From positions 30,111,280 through 30,175,279 of the forward strand of contig JAFMSR010000007.1 of assembly GCA_022818135.1 (NCBI GenBank): DNA of 64,000 nucleotides, given 5' to 3'. The position numbers and the translations under genes are program-made. Of the stretch, positions 25,601 through 37,149 are shown one piece after another (positions within the stretch are counted from its first letter, which is position 1; every line of letters begins with the position of its first letter). The notes beneath the pieces are model-generated. The model was not told the origin of the DNA. It did no database searches and saw only the letters and a list, made by a program, of their open reading frames with translations. The DNA is from Saxidomus purpurata (Eukaryota; Mollusca; Bivalvia; Venerida; Veneridae).

Positions 25601-26113
25601 AAGTATCAAGTCAGAGGTTAAAATGTTATTAACTTATAATTGAGAACAGAGTTAGAACATTGATCATCTAATACTGAACATTTACCACAGCCTGCTTGAG
25701 CTGGCTAAGGTCAGGTAGAGTAGCAATGTTACAAGGAGTTGGTTCCAAAGGGTGATACTATCTGACTATGTGGGAAAAAAAGAAGAGTATCTTTTGGTAA
25801 TCAGTAACCTGTAGTCCAAATAATTGTACTCAACGGGTGAATATCGTTATAATTTTTTACTAGGCGCTATCCAGCCTCAGTAAAAGCGCAGATAACTATA
25901 AAATGACCGTATGTAGTCCTTATTATTGAGACTACAGTAACCCGTAGCTGTCTTAGGGATAGTGGATGCATGTGACAGTGAAATGTAATTGAACGGTGCG
26001 GTCAGTTATTTCATTAATGTGCCATATTCATCTCCAAATGTTCCTCATATAATTGTACTTTATGTACAAAAACAAAATAAACAAAGGATAACCAACCTCC
26101 CCCTGTCAGCCAT
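13694..26113 (-). CDS. HPS4: HPS4, BLOC-3 subunit, thirteen coding exons, one apparent 1-nt frameshift
   Basis: Coding exons in transcript order: 26113-26097, 24276-24180, 23610-23464, 22996-22889, 21966-21862, 21098-21004, 20619-20559, 20113-20089, 19599-17762, 17530-17287, 15214-15082, 14575-14464 and 13868-13694. Matches to human HPS4: GDAVFFIYD (exon 2), FEHDKFALKR (exon 3), RPCVLAGTILYK and CTQLPPKLT (exons 6-7), GCRIITVFLTDEEL (start of exon 9), and the C-terminus VEETYCQ..SSGFPIPRDP. HPS4 with HPS1 forms BLOC-3, the exchange factor for Rab32/38 in lysosome-related organelle biogenesis. Exon 9 encodes ~610 acidic, Ser-rich, probably disordered residues, making the protein about 1051 aa against 708 in human. 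All phases fit if one base is skipped near 18980. Exons 1 (17 coding nt) and 8 (25 nt) are tiny. The start ATG fits the phase and has no rival. Confidence 0.93.
13918..13985. repeat. Short dispersed-repeat fragment
   Basis: GTGAA..TTAACTGACTGAAAAGTGAACAGTG here resembles TTTACTGGCTGAAGAGTGAATAGTG at about 29990-30015 and, more weakly, the stretch near 1025. This suggests a shared short element in introns. Borders are uncertain. Confidence 0.45.
15217..15334. repeat. 31-bp tandem array, left part
   Basis: Units of TTTACACTGAAGTTTATG followed by TTGTAACAATGGG recur about every 31-32 bp, starting within a few bases of HPS4 exon 11. The same unit resumes at 16490 beyond an inserted repeat. Confidence 0.85.
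15335..16480 (+). mobile_element. Repeat family B element with ~167-bp core units, inserted in a tandem array
   Basis: One end is CAAGAGGGCCAAGATGGCCC and the other ends CAGGTGAGCTAAAAA, each holding a short hairpin (GGGCCAAGATGGCCC; CTCACCCTGGC..GCCAGGTGAG). The core has about five units; GCCAAATATCT(A/T)AGCTC starts near 15540, 15707, 15871, 16037 and 16206. Noncoding. The architecture (unique ends around tandem core units) resembles the 'pearl'-type elements described from bivalves, which have been linked to non-autonomous Helitron-like elements. It lies in an HPS4 intron. Confidence 0.8.
16481..16740. repeat. 31-bp tandem array, right part
   Basis: It continues the GTTTATGTTGTAACAATGGG unit of 15217-15334, with about seven or eight degenerate copies, in the same orientation on the far side of the inserted element. 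Confidence 0.85.
18970..18995 (-). other. Apparent +1 frameshift in HPS4 exon 9
   Basis: From the acceptor at 19599, the frame with GCRIITVFL runs open to a TAA at 18982-18980. The frame reaching the good donor at 17762 opens upstream and overlaps it (18980-19062). Both are acidic and Ser/Glu-rich right up to the crossover (..VVEDITN in one, KSEDTENSC in the other), so the true protein changes frame here. Skipping one base restores phase with every downstream exon. No intron this small fits. It may be a consensus error or a real lesion. Confidence 0.75.
21383..21680 (+). mobile_element. Degenerate tRNA-derived SINE, second family
   Basis: The A box TAGCTCAGTGGTTAGGGC is near 21391, but the B box is decayed. 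The body AATGGGTAGCAGCAATG..CTGCCTCTCTC near 21520-21560 matches the inverted copy at 28015-28190. It lies in the HPS4 intron between exons 6 and 5. Confidence 0.6.
22291..22768. repeat. 26-bp minisatellite, about 18 copies
   Basis: The unit ACAAGAGATAAGTGTGATG + ACAATGT repeats every 26 bp with few substitutions (GTGAGAAG, GCGATG and AAAATG variants). It lies in the HPS4 intron between exons 5 and 4. Since 26 is not a multiple of three and the unit has no minus-strand stop, all three minus frames read through it; these are not genes. Confidence 0.95.
24600..25450. repeat. Diverged dispersed repeat in HPS4 intron 1-2
   Basis: Paired segments: TGCTGAGGC(C/A) near 24719 and 25052, ACCAAGTTT(T/C)ATTCAAAT near 24784 and 25118, and GGGTTTTTxG..ATTCATCC(A/G)GTATT near 25215 and 25372. 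This gives roughly 330-bp and 155-bp spacings. The + frame at 24588-24977 is part of it and not a gene. Confidence 0.55.
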
Positions 26114-26934
26114 CTTGAAAATATTGAAAAATCACATGATCAAAGCACGTGATTATATTGCGGATATTTTCCGGTATCAGGTACAAAAAAATCAACTGGG
26201 CCGTGTTTGAATTGAATTTGCTTGCATGTCTTAAAAAGATAAGGTAAAATACTTATTTGTCATCTCGAAACAACACCAGTAGAGATACAGTACAATTGTC
26301 GCAGTTATTTTTCTTTAAGACAAGATTTACGAGTGATACAGGAGTCTCTATACATTTCAGTCTCCAGTACAGTATAGTAGCTTCCCTTTATTACGTTTAC
26401 GCCATTTGCAGCTATCAAGTTTAGCATATTAAATTTTCCTGACAAACCTGTTTCTTTCTTTTTTACAGGTTTTACTAAACCTTGTAAGTTGGCAGTCTTG
26501 GTGTCAAAATATACAATTCATGAAGGCATAGAATGCAATATCAGAATACTATAAAGTTGGTAATTTTGCGATGATTTATTTTCTGCTATTTTTGCAGTTT
26601 GACCTCTTCGCGTATTAAAACATCTTATGACACATCTTCACATAGATTTATTCTTATGAGTATTCTCCTTTTGTGAATTAATTTGCAAATTTGAATTTGC
26701 ATTAATTCTGTCTGCTCACAAGTTTTCCTCACACAAATATTAACCAATTTTCAGTAGAATCTAGTTGAAGACATACAAAATTGATATTTCATTCTACAGT
26801 CAATCTTTTTTTTAAATCCTACTTCTTTTGCTATTGATGATTTTGTATGCCACATGTTATAAGGTACAATCATCATGATCATGATTGTGGTGCTCATCAA
26901 ATACACAAACCTTCTTAAACTTTTAGAAAACAGA
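26114..26934. promoter_or_regulatory. Divergent HPS4/SLX1 intergenic region
   Basis: About 820 bp lie between the two start codons, which point away from each other. The stretch must hold both 5' UTRs and promoters. I see no clear TATA box; a pyrimidine tract plus AG near 26468 could be a splice acceptor of an untranslated SLX1 5' exon. Confidence 0.5.
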
Positions 26935-29900
26935 ATGGTTCATGAAGTAGAACACTTCTTTGGCGTGTACCTTTTGTATAACGTCAATCCAAAGTTCAAA
27001 GGTCGTACATATATTGGTTATACGGTCGATCCTAACCGTAGAATAAAACAGCACAACCTTGGAGTCCAGGCAGGAGGAGCATACAGGACAAATGGAAAGG
27101 GTCCTTGGTTAGTTTTCTCATCTATCTTTACTGAACACCTCACTTAAACTAAGGTAAACATACATGTATAACCTATTCTAAACAGGTCAATTTGAACTGA
27201 GGTTGCTAGGTCATTACATTTTTGGAGTTTTAATTATGCATGTATTTATATGACATATAGCAATACCAAGCACATTTTAGATAGATCTTAAGAGAAGCAT
27301 GCTTTTTTGTTTGTTTTTATTACCAAATATTAAAGAAAAATAATTTCACAAGAAAAATAGTAGTTTTACAGAATCAGTGTTAAAATGGATGTTCTGTATA
27401 CCCTTGATTAGCCTGTTACATATATGGTTAGCTTTTCTTTAGCTTATTATTAGTAGCAGATCAGTGGTAATGCGCAGGACTTGTAAATTGTAATCCAGGG
27501 ATCGCATGTTCCATCCCCAGCTCCTCTGCTAACATAACTAATGGTCTTTCTGATGAGACCTAAAAATGAGGTCCCATGTATTGGTGCTGTACACTGGGCA
27601 TGGTGTCCAGGGGTCTCTCTGGAAAAGGACAAGTTCTGTATCTTGCATTATCCCCCAAAACCTAAAATAACTAAACTCTTTTTTGGGTGTTCGTCATATG
27701 GATTATCCGGTATCAACAATAAAAAAACCCACCAAACCTAATAATTTTACCTTGTTTTTTTTGTAGGGAGATGGTACTTATAACTCATGGCTTTCCTAAT
27801 GAAATTTCAGGACTAAGGGTTAGTATTTGTGTATACACAGGTAAGATTTTTTGTACACAGGTAGTGGTTAATAAACATTTACACAGGTAATGTTATGATT
27901 ATGTCTGCATTTACACTGGTAATGGCTAGTTAGTTTATATAATTTTTTTTTAGTTTGATTATCAAAAAAGTTGACCATTGAATACTCATTAGTGATGTTA
28001 TCATTCTGAAACTGAGGAGGCAGCAAGTTTTTTTATAGCTGCTACCCATTTACATCTAGGTGGAGGGAGGCACATGTAGCATCAGTGTCTTGGCCAAAGG
28101 ACATACCTCATGCTCTGGCTGGGATTCACACCTGGAATGTGCCTTACCAGAGGTTAATGCCCTATCCACTGGGCTATTGAGAAAAACTAAATTGTGTTGA
28201 TTTCCAGTTTTGAAAATAATTTCCTACCTAAACTTAATAATTTGCATCATTTTATGTGAATGTTAATACATCTTACTACTTAATGTTCATCTGTATTATT
28301 TCAGTGACTGGGAAACTATCGTATCTGCTTCTTTGTTTTTATGCCCCCGAAGGGTGGCATATTTAAAAAAACTCAATGTCCGTTGTAACCATCGTTGTCC
28401 GTTGGTGTATATCCGTCATCTTCACCCCTAACACTAAAAATTGTTGTCCGGACTGTAACTTTGTCATGCATTGAAGGATTTTAAAATAACTTTGGCACAC
28501 ATGTCTAGCACATCAAGCGACGTGTTCGCGTGCAAGACCCACATCCCTACCTCAAAGGTGAAGGTCACACTTGGAGTTTTAATCCGACGTTTATGGAATC
28601 CTTTTATATGCACACATTCGTTATCAGGTACATGTAACTTTGTCATGCATTGAAAGGATTTTAAAATAACTAGACACACATGTCTAGCACATCAAGACGA
28701 CGTGTCCTTGCAAGACCCAAGTTCCTAGCTCAAAGGTCAAGGTCATACTTAGAGTTTGAAGGTAATGGATTCCTCCATATAAAGGGCCTTATTTGCACTC
28801 ATTTTACGTGAATCTCACTAGGACTAAAGTAACTTTGTCATAGCATTGAATGACTATTTTAAACAAGTCAACTTGGCAATTAATGTCTAGGTCATCACAA
28901 TTCGGAATTTTACTTATGCCAGGACTTCCACGTCTGTAGCAAAAGGTACAAGGTCATACTTTAGAGATTTAGGAGAAGCATGTTTTGTTTGATTCCTCAA
29001 TATAAGCATATAAATTGCACAAAAAAACGTGGTTTCCGGAACAGTGTAACTATATGGTCATGCCTTTAGAAGCCTTTTAAAATAATTTGGCACAATTTTC
29101 TTAAGCATATACATGTAATTTTACCTTGTTCTTTGTAGCGAGATGGTGCCCATAACTCATGGCTTTCCTAATGAAATGTCAAGGACTAAGGGTTAGTATC
29201 GTTTACACTGTAGGTTTGTTGGAATCCTTTATATATGCATACATTTGTTTCCGGACTAGTAACTTTATTACTACTTTGAATCATTTTTTATGTTATCTGT
29301 ACACAAAGAGTGTCTACCATTACATCTAGGCGGAGTGAGGCACGTGGCAAGGTCTTGGCCAAAGTCCCTACCTCAAAGGTCAAAGTCACACCTGAGTCTT
29401 TACCAGAGGTAATGCAATCACTTGGTATGCATGGAATTACTCTGTCATGCATTGAAAATGATTCCCTCCTAAAATTACATATTGCACATTTTATGTTAGA
29501 GCACATGTTGATAGGACTTCCTACTTAAGTTACTGTGACCTATTTCAGTGATTGGAGCCTATCATCTGCTGGGTCTGCTTTGTTCTGTGATGTTTTAACA
29601 GTTCTTGGGATAATTTGTCATTAGTTTATGACCATACTTTTTCATTAGAGTATGACCATTGGCTTTATTTTGCAGTTTGAATGGGCTTGGCAACACCCTG
29701 ACAAATCTCGTAGACTGAAACATCTACCAAAGAAATCAAAGAAAGAAAATCAGTTTGAATATAGATTTAGGTAGGTTTACATGTGCAGTTTATCTGTAAT
29801 TGTAGAGTAAATCGAATCCAGCAAAAACTATAGGATTGAGAAAATCTTTATTTTTTTTGTTACTTCAGTTCCATTAATTGAAATGGTGATCAAAGCTATT

Positions 29901-32763
29901 GTACTTCACCATTATTATTCCTTACCCAGCTAAATTTTTAAAATGGACATTTTTCCGTAATTTTAAATTGTTCATAGGGGTGCTCACTAAAAATTTACTG
30001 GCTGAAGAGTGAATAGTGTAGAACATACGTTGGTTGCAAAGGTGGAACTCTAGCTGCCTGCAAAACAAGGTTAAAGGTTGCTGTTTTCAGCACAATTGAG
30101 TCAGAGCCTATTGCCACCACCAACACACACAGGTGTAGACTGGATTTTTTCCTTTCCTTTCTGTCCATTTTTCATTTTGTATCAGTGACTTTATACTAAG
30201 AAATCACCTCAGCATCAGCTGCTTATTGCTGTTCATTACGTTTTGTTGCCTATGGTGGTAGAAATGAAATGTGAATTGGAGGTTTCCTAGATGAAACCAC
30301 ATGCTGTCTTCGAACTTCGAACTTGGTGGAAAATTTGATGTTTAGTTAGCATATTGTCTTAAAATGTATGCTTTTCCCTCAAACTTGTCAGTTTATTTTG
30401 AAATTTAAAAAAAAATTAATCTTGCATTATGCAGCCACCTTCTTGAATGGGCTACCTTTTATGAACATCTTGATTGGGGTTCGTTGTTTAAAACAGGTTT
30501 GATATAAGTTAGAAAACTTCAACTTTAGAATCCATCTTCTACTCTTCTTTCAGCACTGTCAGATGGAAGTGGTTGTGGACAAACAATAGAGGGCAATTAT
30601 TTTTGTCATATATTTAAACAACCATCTTATTTTTTCATTTCAAGAATTTTATCTGAAATGTTACGGACTGCACCATGGAAGAGACTTGCATTGACTGTAA
30701 GATGGCTGAAGCAAGAATTCTCAAGGGACTTTGACCCCAAGTTGACCCCACCACTACACATGGCTATAGCCTATGGGCCTGTGAAAAGCAAGAAGGTTAA
30801 GAACAGTTGTTAAACGGCATATAATGTTGTTAAATAATAGAATGAAATAAATTCGAGCCACCCTGTGCAAAAACGGACTATAGAGATTTTTCTCCTTCAG
30901 CCTTGCAGTTTGATCTGAATCCATACTATCAATGTATTCCATCAGAGAGTCTGAGACAACCTTATTAACAGTTTAGGACATGTAAGTGTAGTTGTCCACC
31001 ATATAAATTTCTCTTTCTTTCACAATGACTATAAAAGAAATAAACACCGATTTTACACAATTGGACTTGGAACACAAAGTGAAGAAAAAATTGATATCCT
31101 TGTGAAAAATTACTTTGAAAGTTTATTTTCTAATAAAACCATTTGAATATATTTTTGAAGAATTTGATGATTCTAGACTGGTATTTTCTGTATGTAGAAC
31201 ATTAACAATTTTTTTCCCCAGATAAATCAGCTGGGTCTAAGGGAGGTAATACAGGATCTGATGAGGTCATGGACTCTGATATGATTACACCCCCTGTCAG
31301 TAAACATACCCGATGTGCAGTATGCATGAAGTTGATGAAGGTAATTATACTTACAGAAAACAGAGTTCTTAGGAGGTGGTAACATGGGAAGAATTTAGTC
31401 CCAGCCGCCCATTTATACATCAATATACCAATGGAATAAGAGGTGGGGGGGGGGGGAGGGGGGTATACTGGTACCTAAAGTCCAGCTTGCTATAAATGGG
31501 TACACTGTTTCTGATAAGCTGATCGTACCACCAGTAATCTCTGTCAGGAGGTATCTAGTTTAGTCAGGTATTGTTACACTTAAAATTTTGATGATCTTGA
31601 TAACTTTATTTGTAAAGAAGAGTTTAAAGATATATGAATCTGGATGAGTCACCTGATATCTGCATCTTGTTATTGCTGAACAATTGTTTATGATGATTAC
31701 TAGCAGTCACAGTTTCAGGGAACCAGCTGTTGAACAATTGTAATTATATGCAATACACAATAGAATGAAGAATAAAATATCACAACTACAGTTAAACCTG
31801 TTTTATCCAACACCTGGTTTAAATGAACAACTAGCGTATCCAGCACAGTCCCTTGGTCTTGGTATATATAATGTATAAGGGCAAGTCTGGTTTAACTGGC
31901 ATCCTATTTAAACCAGCATTATCAAGTGGTCTTGAATGGTGCGGGATAAAACAGGTTTCAGTGTATTGGTTAAAAATGCTGCAAACAACAACAATGACAA
32001 ACTTTTTCTAGGGTGAATCCACCTCAGTCAGTTGTTACCATCCAAAATGTCCCATGGTATCTCACATGACCTGTCTGTCGAAGTCGTTCCTGACGAGGAA
32101 ACAAGAGGAGATGACTCACATACTGCCAGTAGAGGGCTCCTGTCCACGGTGTTCTCAGCAGTTATTGTGGGGAGATATAATTAGACATAAACATGGATGC
32201 TATCAAGCATTGCCAGAGGTTAGAAAAAAAATAAAATACTGTTTCTATTCATTTCTTTCACTTTGCAGAATTATGTGTTAAAAGTTTATTTTTACCTCCA
32301 TATCTAAGAAGTATTCATTTGAATTAATATAATGTATACTTTTTGAATTATTTTCTTCATTACAACTTGAATCACCAGTTGACTTAGATTGGTAGATTCC
32401 AGTTGCCTAGAAAAATATGTCAATATACTCACTTCTGTGCCATTTGCTTTTCAGACCTCAGTTGTGTTGAGTGTATGTGTTATGTCTACATCATTAAACA
32501 TGAGTTGTCCTTTACTTTTGCACTTGACATAATCATTGACTATGTATAGTTAATATATAAGCTGCAGTGTTCCTCATAGATGGTTCATTGTTTTTCATAT
32601 AGATGGAGATTTTGATGAATGCTGTGTTTGATTTTGTTGAGGTATTTATATGTGTATGTTATATTTCCATGTATTACTACATGTATTTATGTTCCAGGCT
32701 ACAGATGCAGATGACAGTGAAGATGATCACTGGGCCAATGAGCTTCAGACACAGGTCACCTGA
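26935..32763 (+). CDS. SLX1: SLX1, GIY-YIG structure-specific endonuclease subunit, seven coding exons
   Basis: Exons: 26935-27107, 27767-27818, 29676-29770, 30645-~30805, 31222-31340, 32012-32218 and 32698-32763. Exon 1 carries the GIY-YIG core (FFGVYLLY, then [18 protein letters not shown] and [12 protein letters not shown]); exons 2-3 give [11 protein letters not shown] and FEWAWQHP, nearly as in human SLX1A. Exons 5-6 supply the RING-like zinc finger that binds SLX4 ([23 protein letters not shown], then LLWGDII). The C-terminus is acidic ([11 protein letters not shown]). SLX1-SLX4 cuts Holliday junctions and flaps in the nucleus. The exon 4/5 border is uncertain: the best donor (30795) and best acceptor (31221) are out of phase, so a donor near 30805 (about 290 aa) or an acceptor at 31241 (about 280 aa) is needed. 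Human is 275 aa. Confidence 0.94.
27450..27700 (+). mobile_element. Degenerate tRNA-derived SINE in SLX1 intron 1
   Basis: An A box-like CAGATCAGTGGTAATGCG near 27456 and a B box-like ATGTTCCATCCC near 27506 are spaced as in tRNA. A body follows without clear homology to the other copies. Frames on both strands here are spurious. Confidence 0.5.
28015..28190 (-). mobile_element. tRNA-derived SINE in SLX1 intron 2, inverted
   Basis: On the minus strand: A box TAGCCCAGTGGATAGGGC near 28172, B box GGTGTGAATCCCAG near 28125, then ATGGGTAGCAGC and CTGCCTCC as in the 21383 copy. Confidence 0.65.
28338..29100 (+). repeat. Repeat family C element, left part, in SLX1 intron 2
   Basis: It starts ATGCCCCCGAAGGGTGGCAT, like 57059, then GTTGTCCGGACTGTAACTTTGTC and units with TCATGCATTGAAGGATTTTAAAAT and CACATGTCTAGCACATCAAG. 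Two good units are followed by increasingly noisy ones. It lacks the closing TTTCGGGGGCAT end seen in the 57 kb copy. Confidence 0.75.
29139..29191 (+). pseudogene. Decayed second copy of SLX1 exon 2
   Basis: The stretch CATAACTCATGGCTTTCCTA with flanking acceptor (TTTGTAG) and donor (AAGG|GTTAG) repeats exon 2 (27767-27818) 1372 bp downstream. It is 53 nt instead of 52 (one inserted base before AGGACTAAGG) and its first codons are changed, so including it would break the frame. Flanking intron sequence on both sides is also duplicated. Confidence 0.85.
31443..31466. repeat. G-homopolymer-rich tract
   Basis: A run of G interrupted by two A residues in SLX1 intron 5. Low complexity; its length is likely unreliable. 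Confidence 0.8.
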
Positions 32764-35429
32764 TATTGTGTTTAATAGTATGGCCTTATACATGCAGTAC
32801 TTGCTACACTGCTGGACAGTACAGACTGAGTGTCTCAGTAGCATTCACAGAGATTTGGACATTTTGGAACATCCGAAAATAACCCAGCTTTTACTCAGAA
32901 TGCATGAAAGACACATTCAAGGTGAAGATACATTTTCAAGGTGACATTTTCAAGGTGAAATCACATGTTGAAGTATTACAAAACTGTAGATGTTTCAGAT
33001 CTTGCATTAAGATATACACAGTAACCTCATATGAGCGAACTACCTTGGGAACATATAACTGTGTTTGTTGTAGAGAGGTGTTGTTCTGGAGAGGTGATTC
33101 TTAATATAACTGATGCAATAGGAATGAAAAGGTGTGTCTTTTTATGGAGGTTGTTGCTTAGGGCAGATGTCGCTTGGGAGGTTGGCCTGTAATAAGATAT
33201 TGAACAGGTGTTAAGATGTATTTTATCATTGATACAATATGTGGCAAATCATGTGACATGGTCACTGCCACTTGATACAGTATGGACAAGTTAGATCTAA
33301 ATGTGTTTGTCGTTTAATCCATTTCTGTATCAGCAGAACAAGGAAGACCGTAATCTTCCTCAGATTTGTAGACAATTTGCACATGTTGTTCAGGTCGTAT
33401 GTTCACAGAATACATTTTAGTTTAGTTAGTTTATACTAATTTATTTTAGCTCGATTGTGAAGAAAGCTTGCAGCTTATCGAGTCACTCTGGAGTCCGCTT
33501 CCTGGAGAACCAGACTGGTGTCATAGGAGAAGACGGTCATGACCCTGGTGTGGATCGGCCCCCCTCTTAACCTCTTCATCCACCCTCCCCTTTTTTATTG
33601 TTATGTCACCCCCCATTGGAAAACTACAGGTGGATCTATTGATGCACCTGGTATTGAAGGATTTATGGAGACTGAACTCTTACATTGTAAACTGACATTG
33701 ATTCAATTTACAAAGAAAGTGTCAATTAGTCCGGATTCTTATGTCAAAAACTGGATAAGTTTGTATCCATGTACACTGTAAAAGAAACACAGTAGATAAG
33801 AATCTGTGGAATAGTACATGTGCATTTATATATCACAGTATTTATCTTCCATAACTTCTTTGTAACCATTCCCTTATATTTAGTAGGGAGCCTTGTATAA
33901 AGAAATTTACAGATTGGATACTCTTTGAAGTGCATAGTAGATTTAAAAGAAGATGCATTCTAACTTTGTTGTTACTCAGGATATGTACTTTTCAGTTCTC
34001 ACTCCTAGTCATTTCACATCCCATTTAGATATATTGATTAAATATAATGTGAGCTATGCTATCGTTTTACTTGATTAATGTCATTGATGAGTAGACATCA
34101 AAATGATATAACAAAGTATGTCAAACTGGCGAAACTACAAACATTGTCATGAACTAATTAAGCTGGAAACACTTGAGAATTCTTACTAAAGATGTAGTAG
34201 AATAACAAAATAATTCCTAATCCTGTTAAAATTTCCAAGCACCACATTTAGTCATATAGGGTGAAACATCTACTAGGCTTTTGGTTGATGAAATGACTTG
34301 TTTTAGTCCCTCGTAGATAAATTTAGCCAAATGATCACAAATAGTGTCAGTGTCTGCTGAAATGTCAGAACTCTTGGGATCTTGATTAAAGAAATTGGCG
34401 AGGGATGTCAAACGGATTATACATCATCTTTTATACAATTTGTATACTCATAACCCCATAGTGCTAATCTGCCAACTCAACTGCACTTTTCTAACAAAAC
34501 AAACTAATGTAGGTCCTAACCACGTCCCTTATGGTACACCGATTTAACTTCTGCAGATTCCAAATATTATGCGTTAATACTTTCTGTATGTCACCTAATT
34601 TCATTGGCCTTTGAGGTATCATCCTAATATGCTTTATTTCAATATCTGCGTATATTAATTTCGTTGGTGAAACCTTGTCAAAGTTTTGCAAATTCACCCA
34701 TGCCATTTCAACCTGGAAGTGGTATAATGCATTGCAATATTTTATTTAATTAAAACTAAGTGTAAAACAAACGATACGAAACCTTGGCAAAAACTATTGC
34801 AACGAAACAAAAGTACTAAAAACATACATATTTTAATAGAATTCAACACATTACTTTTCAGAAGATAACAATAAACAAAGAATATTATTCACAAAGAAAT
34901 AACCACAAGAATTTCAATGTCAAGCACTAAATATCATCCAAAAGTATCTTATTCTGATACCTTAATGTCACAAAAATCGTCCAGTTTTTTTATCAATTTA
35001 AACAATTTCGTGTGCAACAAACTTGTCTCATAGCTCTGCGAATTTGCCATCCAGTGCCACATATCTTGCTCGCCTGTTATTTCATAGTGACCCCCCTGAC
35101 ATCAGCGACGTGGTACGTTCTACCAGCTTCTAACTCTTACGGTACCAATCCTTGCATGACGTACATCTACAGAACCGCACCCAGCATTGTGATTAAGGCG
35201 ACCATACCAACATGAAAAAGAAACGAGTATTAACATTCAAAGAAATGGCACAATCTTACTAACGCTGTCGTGTCATCTGTGTTGCCCTCTACGTTGTTAG
35301 GTGTCTGCACCATGTAGTGAAATTGATTAGTACATTTACAATGAATCGAGTACAGTTATGATGTTTAACATATACAACTACATAAAACCTTTTTTACTTA
35401 AGTACATATACAAGAATCGTACATTATAT
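32764..35429. other. SLX1 3' flank and spacer; no gene supported
   Basis: Near 33445-33545 a fragment beginning TTAGCTCGATTGTGAAGAAAG looks like the end of a dispersed repeat. Two minus-strand frames (34226-34411 and 34491-34706) have protein-like composition but no splice or homology support. The rest is AT-rich and featureless. Confidence 0.4.
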
Positions 35430-36740
35430 ACATTTTAGCTCGCTTTTTTTGTTGTAACACATTAACATGCTATCATTTAGCTATCCTACTCGCTTCGGCG
35501 TTGGCGTCACATCTTGGTTAAGCCTTCCGTACCACCCCACTTTCGTACCAACATACCGTTTACAAAATGATTACAGATATTGCTTTGAAAAACTCAAACA
35601 ATCGCTAACCATTATAATCTCCATCAACAGACAGGAGTGCATAACTCTGTAAAGGTTTTGTCTGAATTATGGTCCTTTTCCACTTAAAAATACATTGAAT
35701 GTCGTTATGTTTTCCGTACTAACCCACTTTTTCCCAAAACTTAAAATACTTATACACCATCATTCCTACCACCAACAGACGTTTTTCTCAGAATTATGGC
35801 CCTTTTTCGACTTTTTAGAAGGTACATTGAACTTGGTTAAGTTTTCTGTACCAACACTTTTTTCAAAACCATTGCAGATATTGCTTTGAAACCTACAATA
35901 CTTATTAACGATCATCACATCCATCAACAGGCAAGAGCACAATCATAGCTTTGTGAAGGTTTTTGTTAGAACTATGGCTCTTTTTCGACTTAACCGTTTG
36001 AGATATTGCTGTGAAACTTAGAGTACTTGTTTGCATCATGATCCACATCTGTAAGCAAGAGAAGGTAACTCTGTCAAGGATTTTTGTTTAAATTAAGGCC
36101 TTTATCGACTTAAGATATTTGTGAAGTTTTCGTACCAGTCCACTCTTTGACATAACCATTTTTGATATTCTATGAAAAACAGCAATTCAATATCTGTCAC
36201 ACCATTGAAGGATCGGACATGAAGATTGCTTGCTCTCGGACTATATTTGGTGACACGGCGTGAGCAAGAAGCTAATGTACACTGCGTTGTTTCACCATTG
36301 ATATATAGCACGTCGAATCGCTCGTGGGTTGCTGAGGAGCAATTGCTTTGATCGGAGATGATAGCGTAAACTCGCATTACCTTATCTGTATTATCTGTAT
36401 GACCGGATAGATGCACATCTTAAAGTACTTTACTTCCTATGAATTTGTCATCACACAAAGTAGCCATCAGCCAAAGTAGCATTAGATAGATTCCGCCCGA
36501 AAACAATTAGTCGATGTGCATGACTGTAGCATGACCCGCAGTAAGAACATTTTGGTGTCGTCTTCAATCTTTTGCGACGTGACATCATGTAAAGCATATC
36601 TTCTTTTGACAAAGAAAACTCCGTTTGCCAGTGATCTTTGTGTCGCCTACGTAGCAGAGCGGACACATAGCGATCACTATTTCCGTCGTCGTTCCTCGAC
36701 CGGCGTCGGCGTCAAACTTTTAGTTCAAGTTAACAATTGA
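35430..36740 (+). repeat. Dispersed repeat with ~180-bp tandem core (family E)
   Basis: Units share CC(A/T)xCAACAGxCA(G/A)GxG, TGAATTATGG(T/C)CCTTTTxC and TTTTC(C/T)GTAC(T/C)AAC near 35630-35720, 35775-35850 and 35925-36135. It begins ATTTTAGCTCGC and the right side ends in GTCGTCGTTCC..GGCGTCGGCGTC near 36690-36715, a motif echoed near 35490 (TTCGGCGTTGGCGTC). Copies are noisy. Frames inside are not genes. Confidence 0.6.
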
Positions 36741-37149
36741 GGCAATATCTCAAAAAGTTTATTTACTATGGGATTTACACCTGAACTGGAGACATAGTAG
36801 GCCAGTCAATCAGAGTACTGCGGATCTGATTTCACAGATTCAACTTCACACAAAACGTATAGTAAGTCATAAAGTTTACTGCAATCCTTGTCGGGTAACT
36901 TTGGAATGTTAGTGAGCTTTTACTTTGATGCCGCTTTGGCCATAGCGGTACAGTTAAGTCGTTCCTATAAAGCACTTGGTCCTTTCATTGAGTCTTCGGC
37001 ATTAGAATTTGTAAAAACTTGACTTTACATCGAGGTTTTGACGAGAATATCAACGTCTGCATTTGCTGATTAACTCAACTCATACATGGCTCTCCATGGC
37101 GCGTAACTTTTTGGTTTGCCGTTGAAGTTAATTAGTTACCCAAATAGGT

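Noticed and set aside
34226..34706. Two minus frames with protein-like composition
   Set aside because: No homology recalled, no consistent exon borders, and separated by stops; could be old element remains but cannot be supported.
36102..36666. Minus frames of 104 and 71 codons
   Set aside because: They lie in the noisy family E repeat and its right end.
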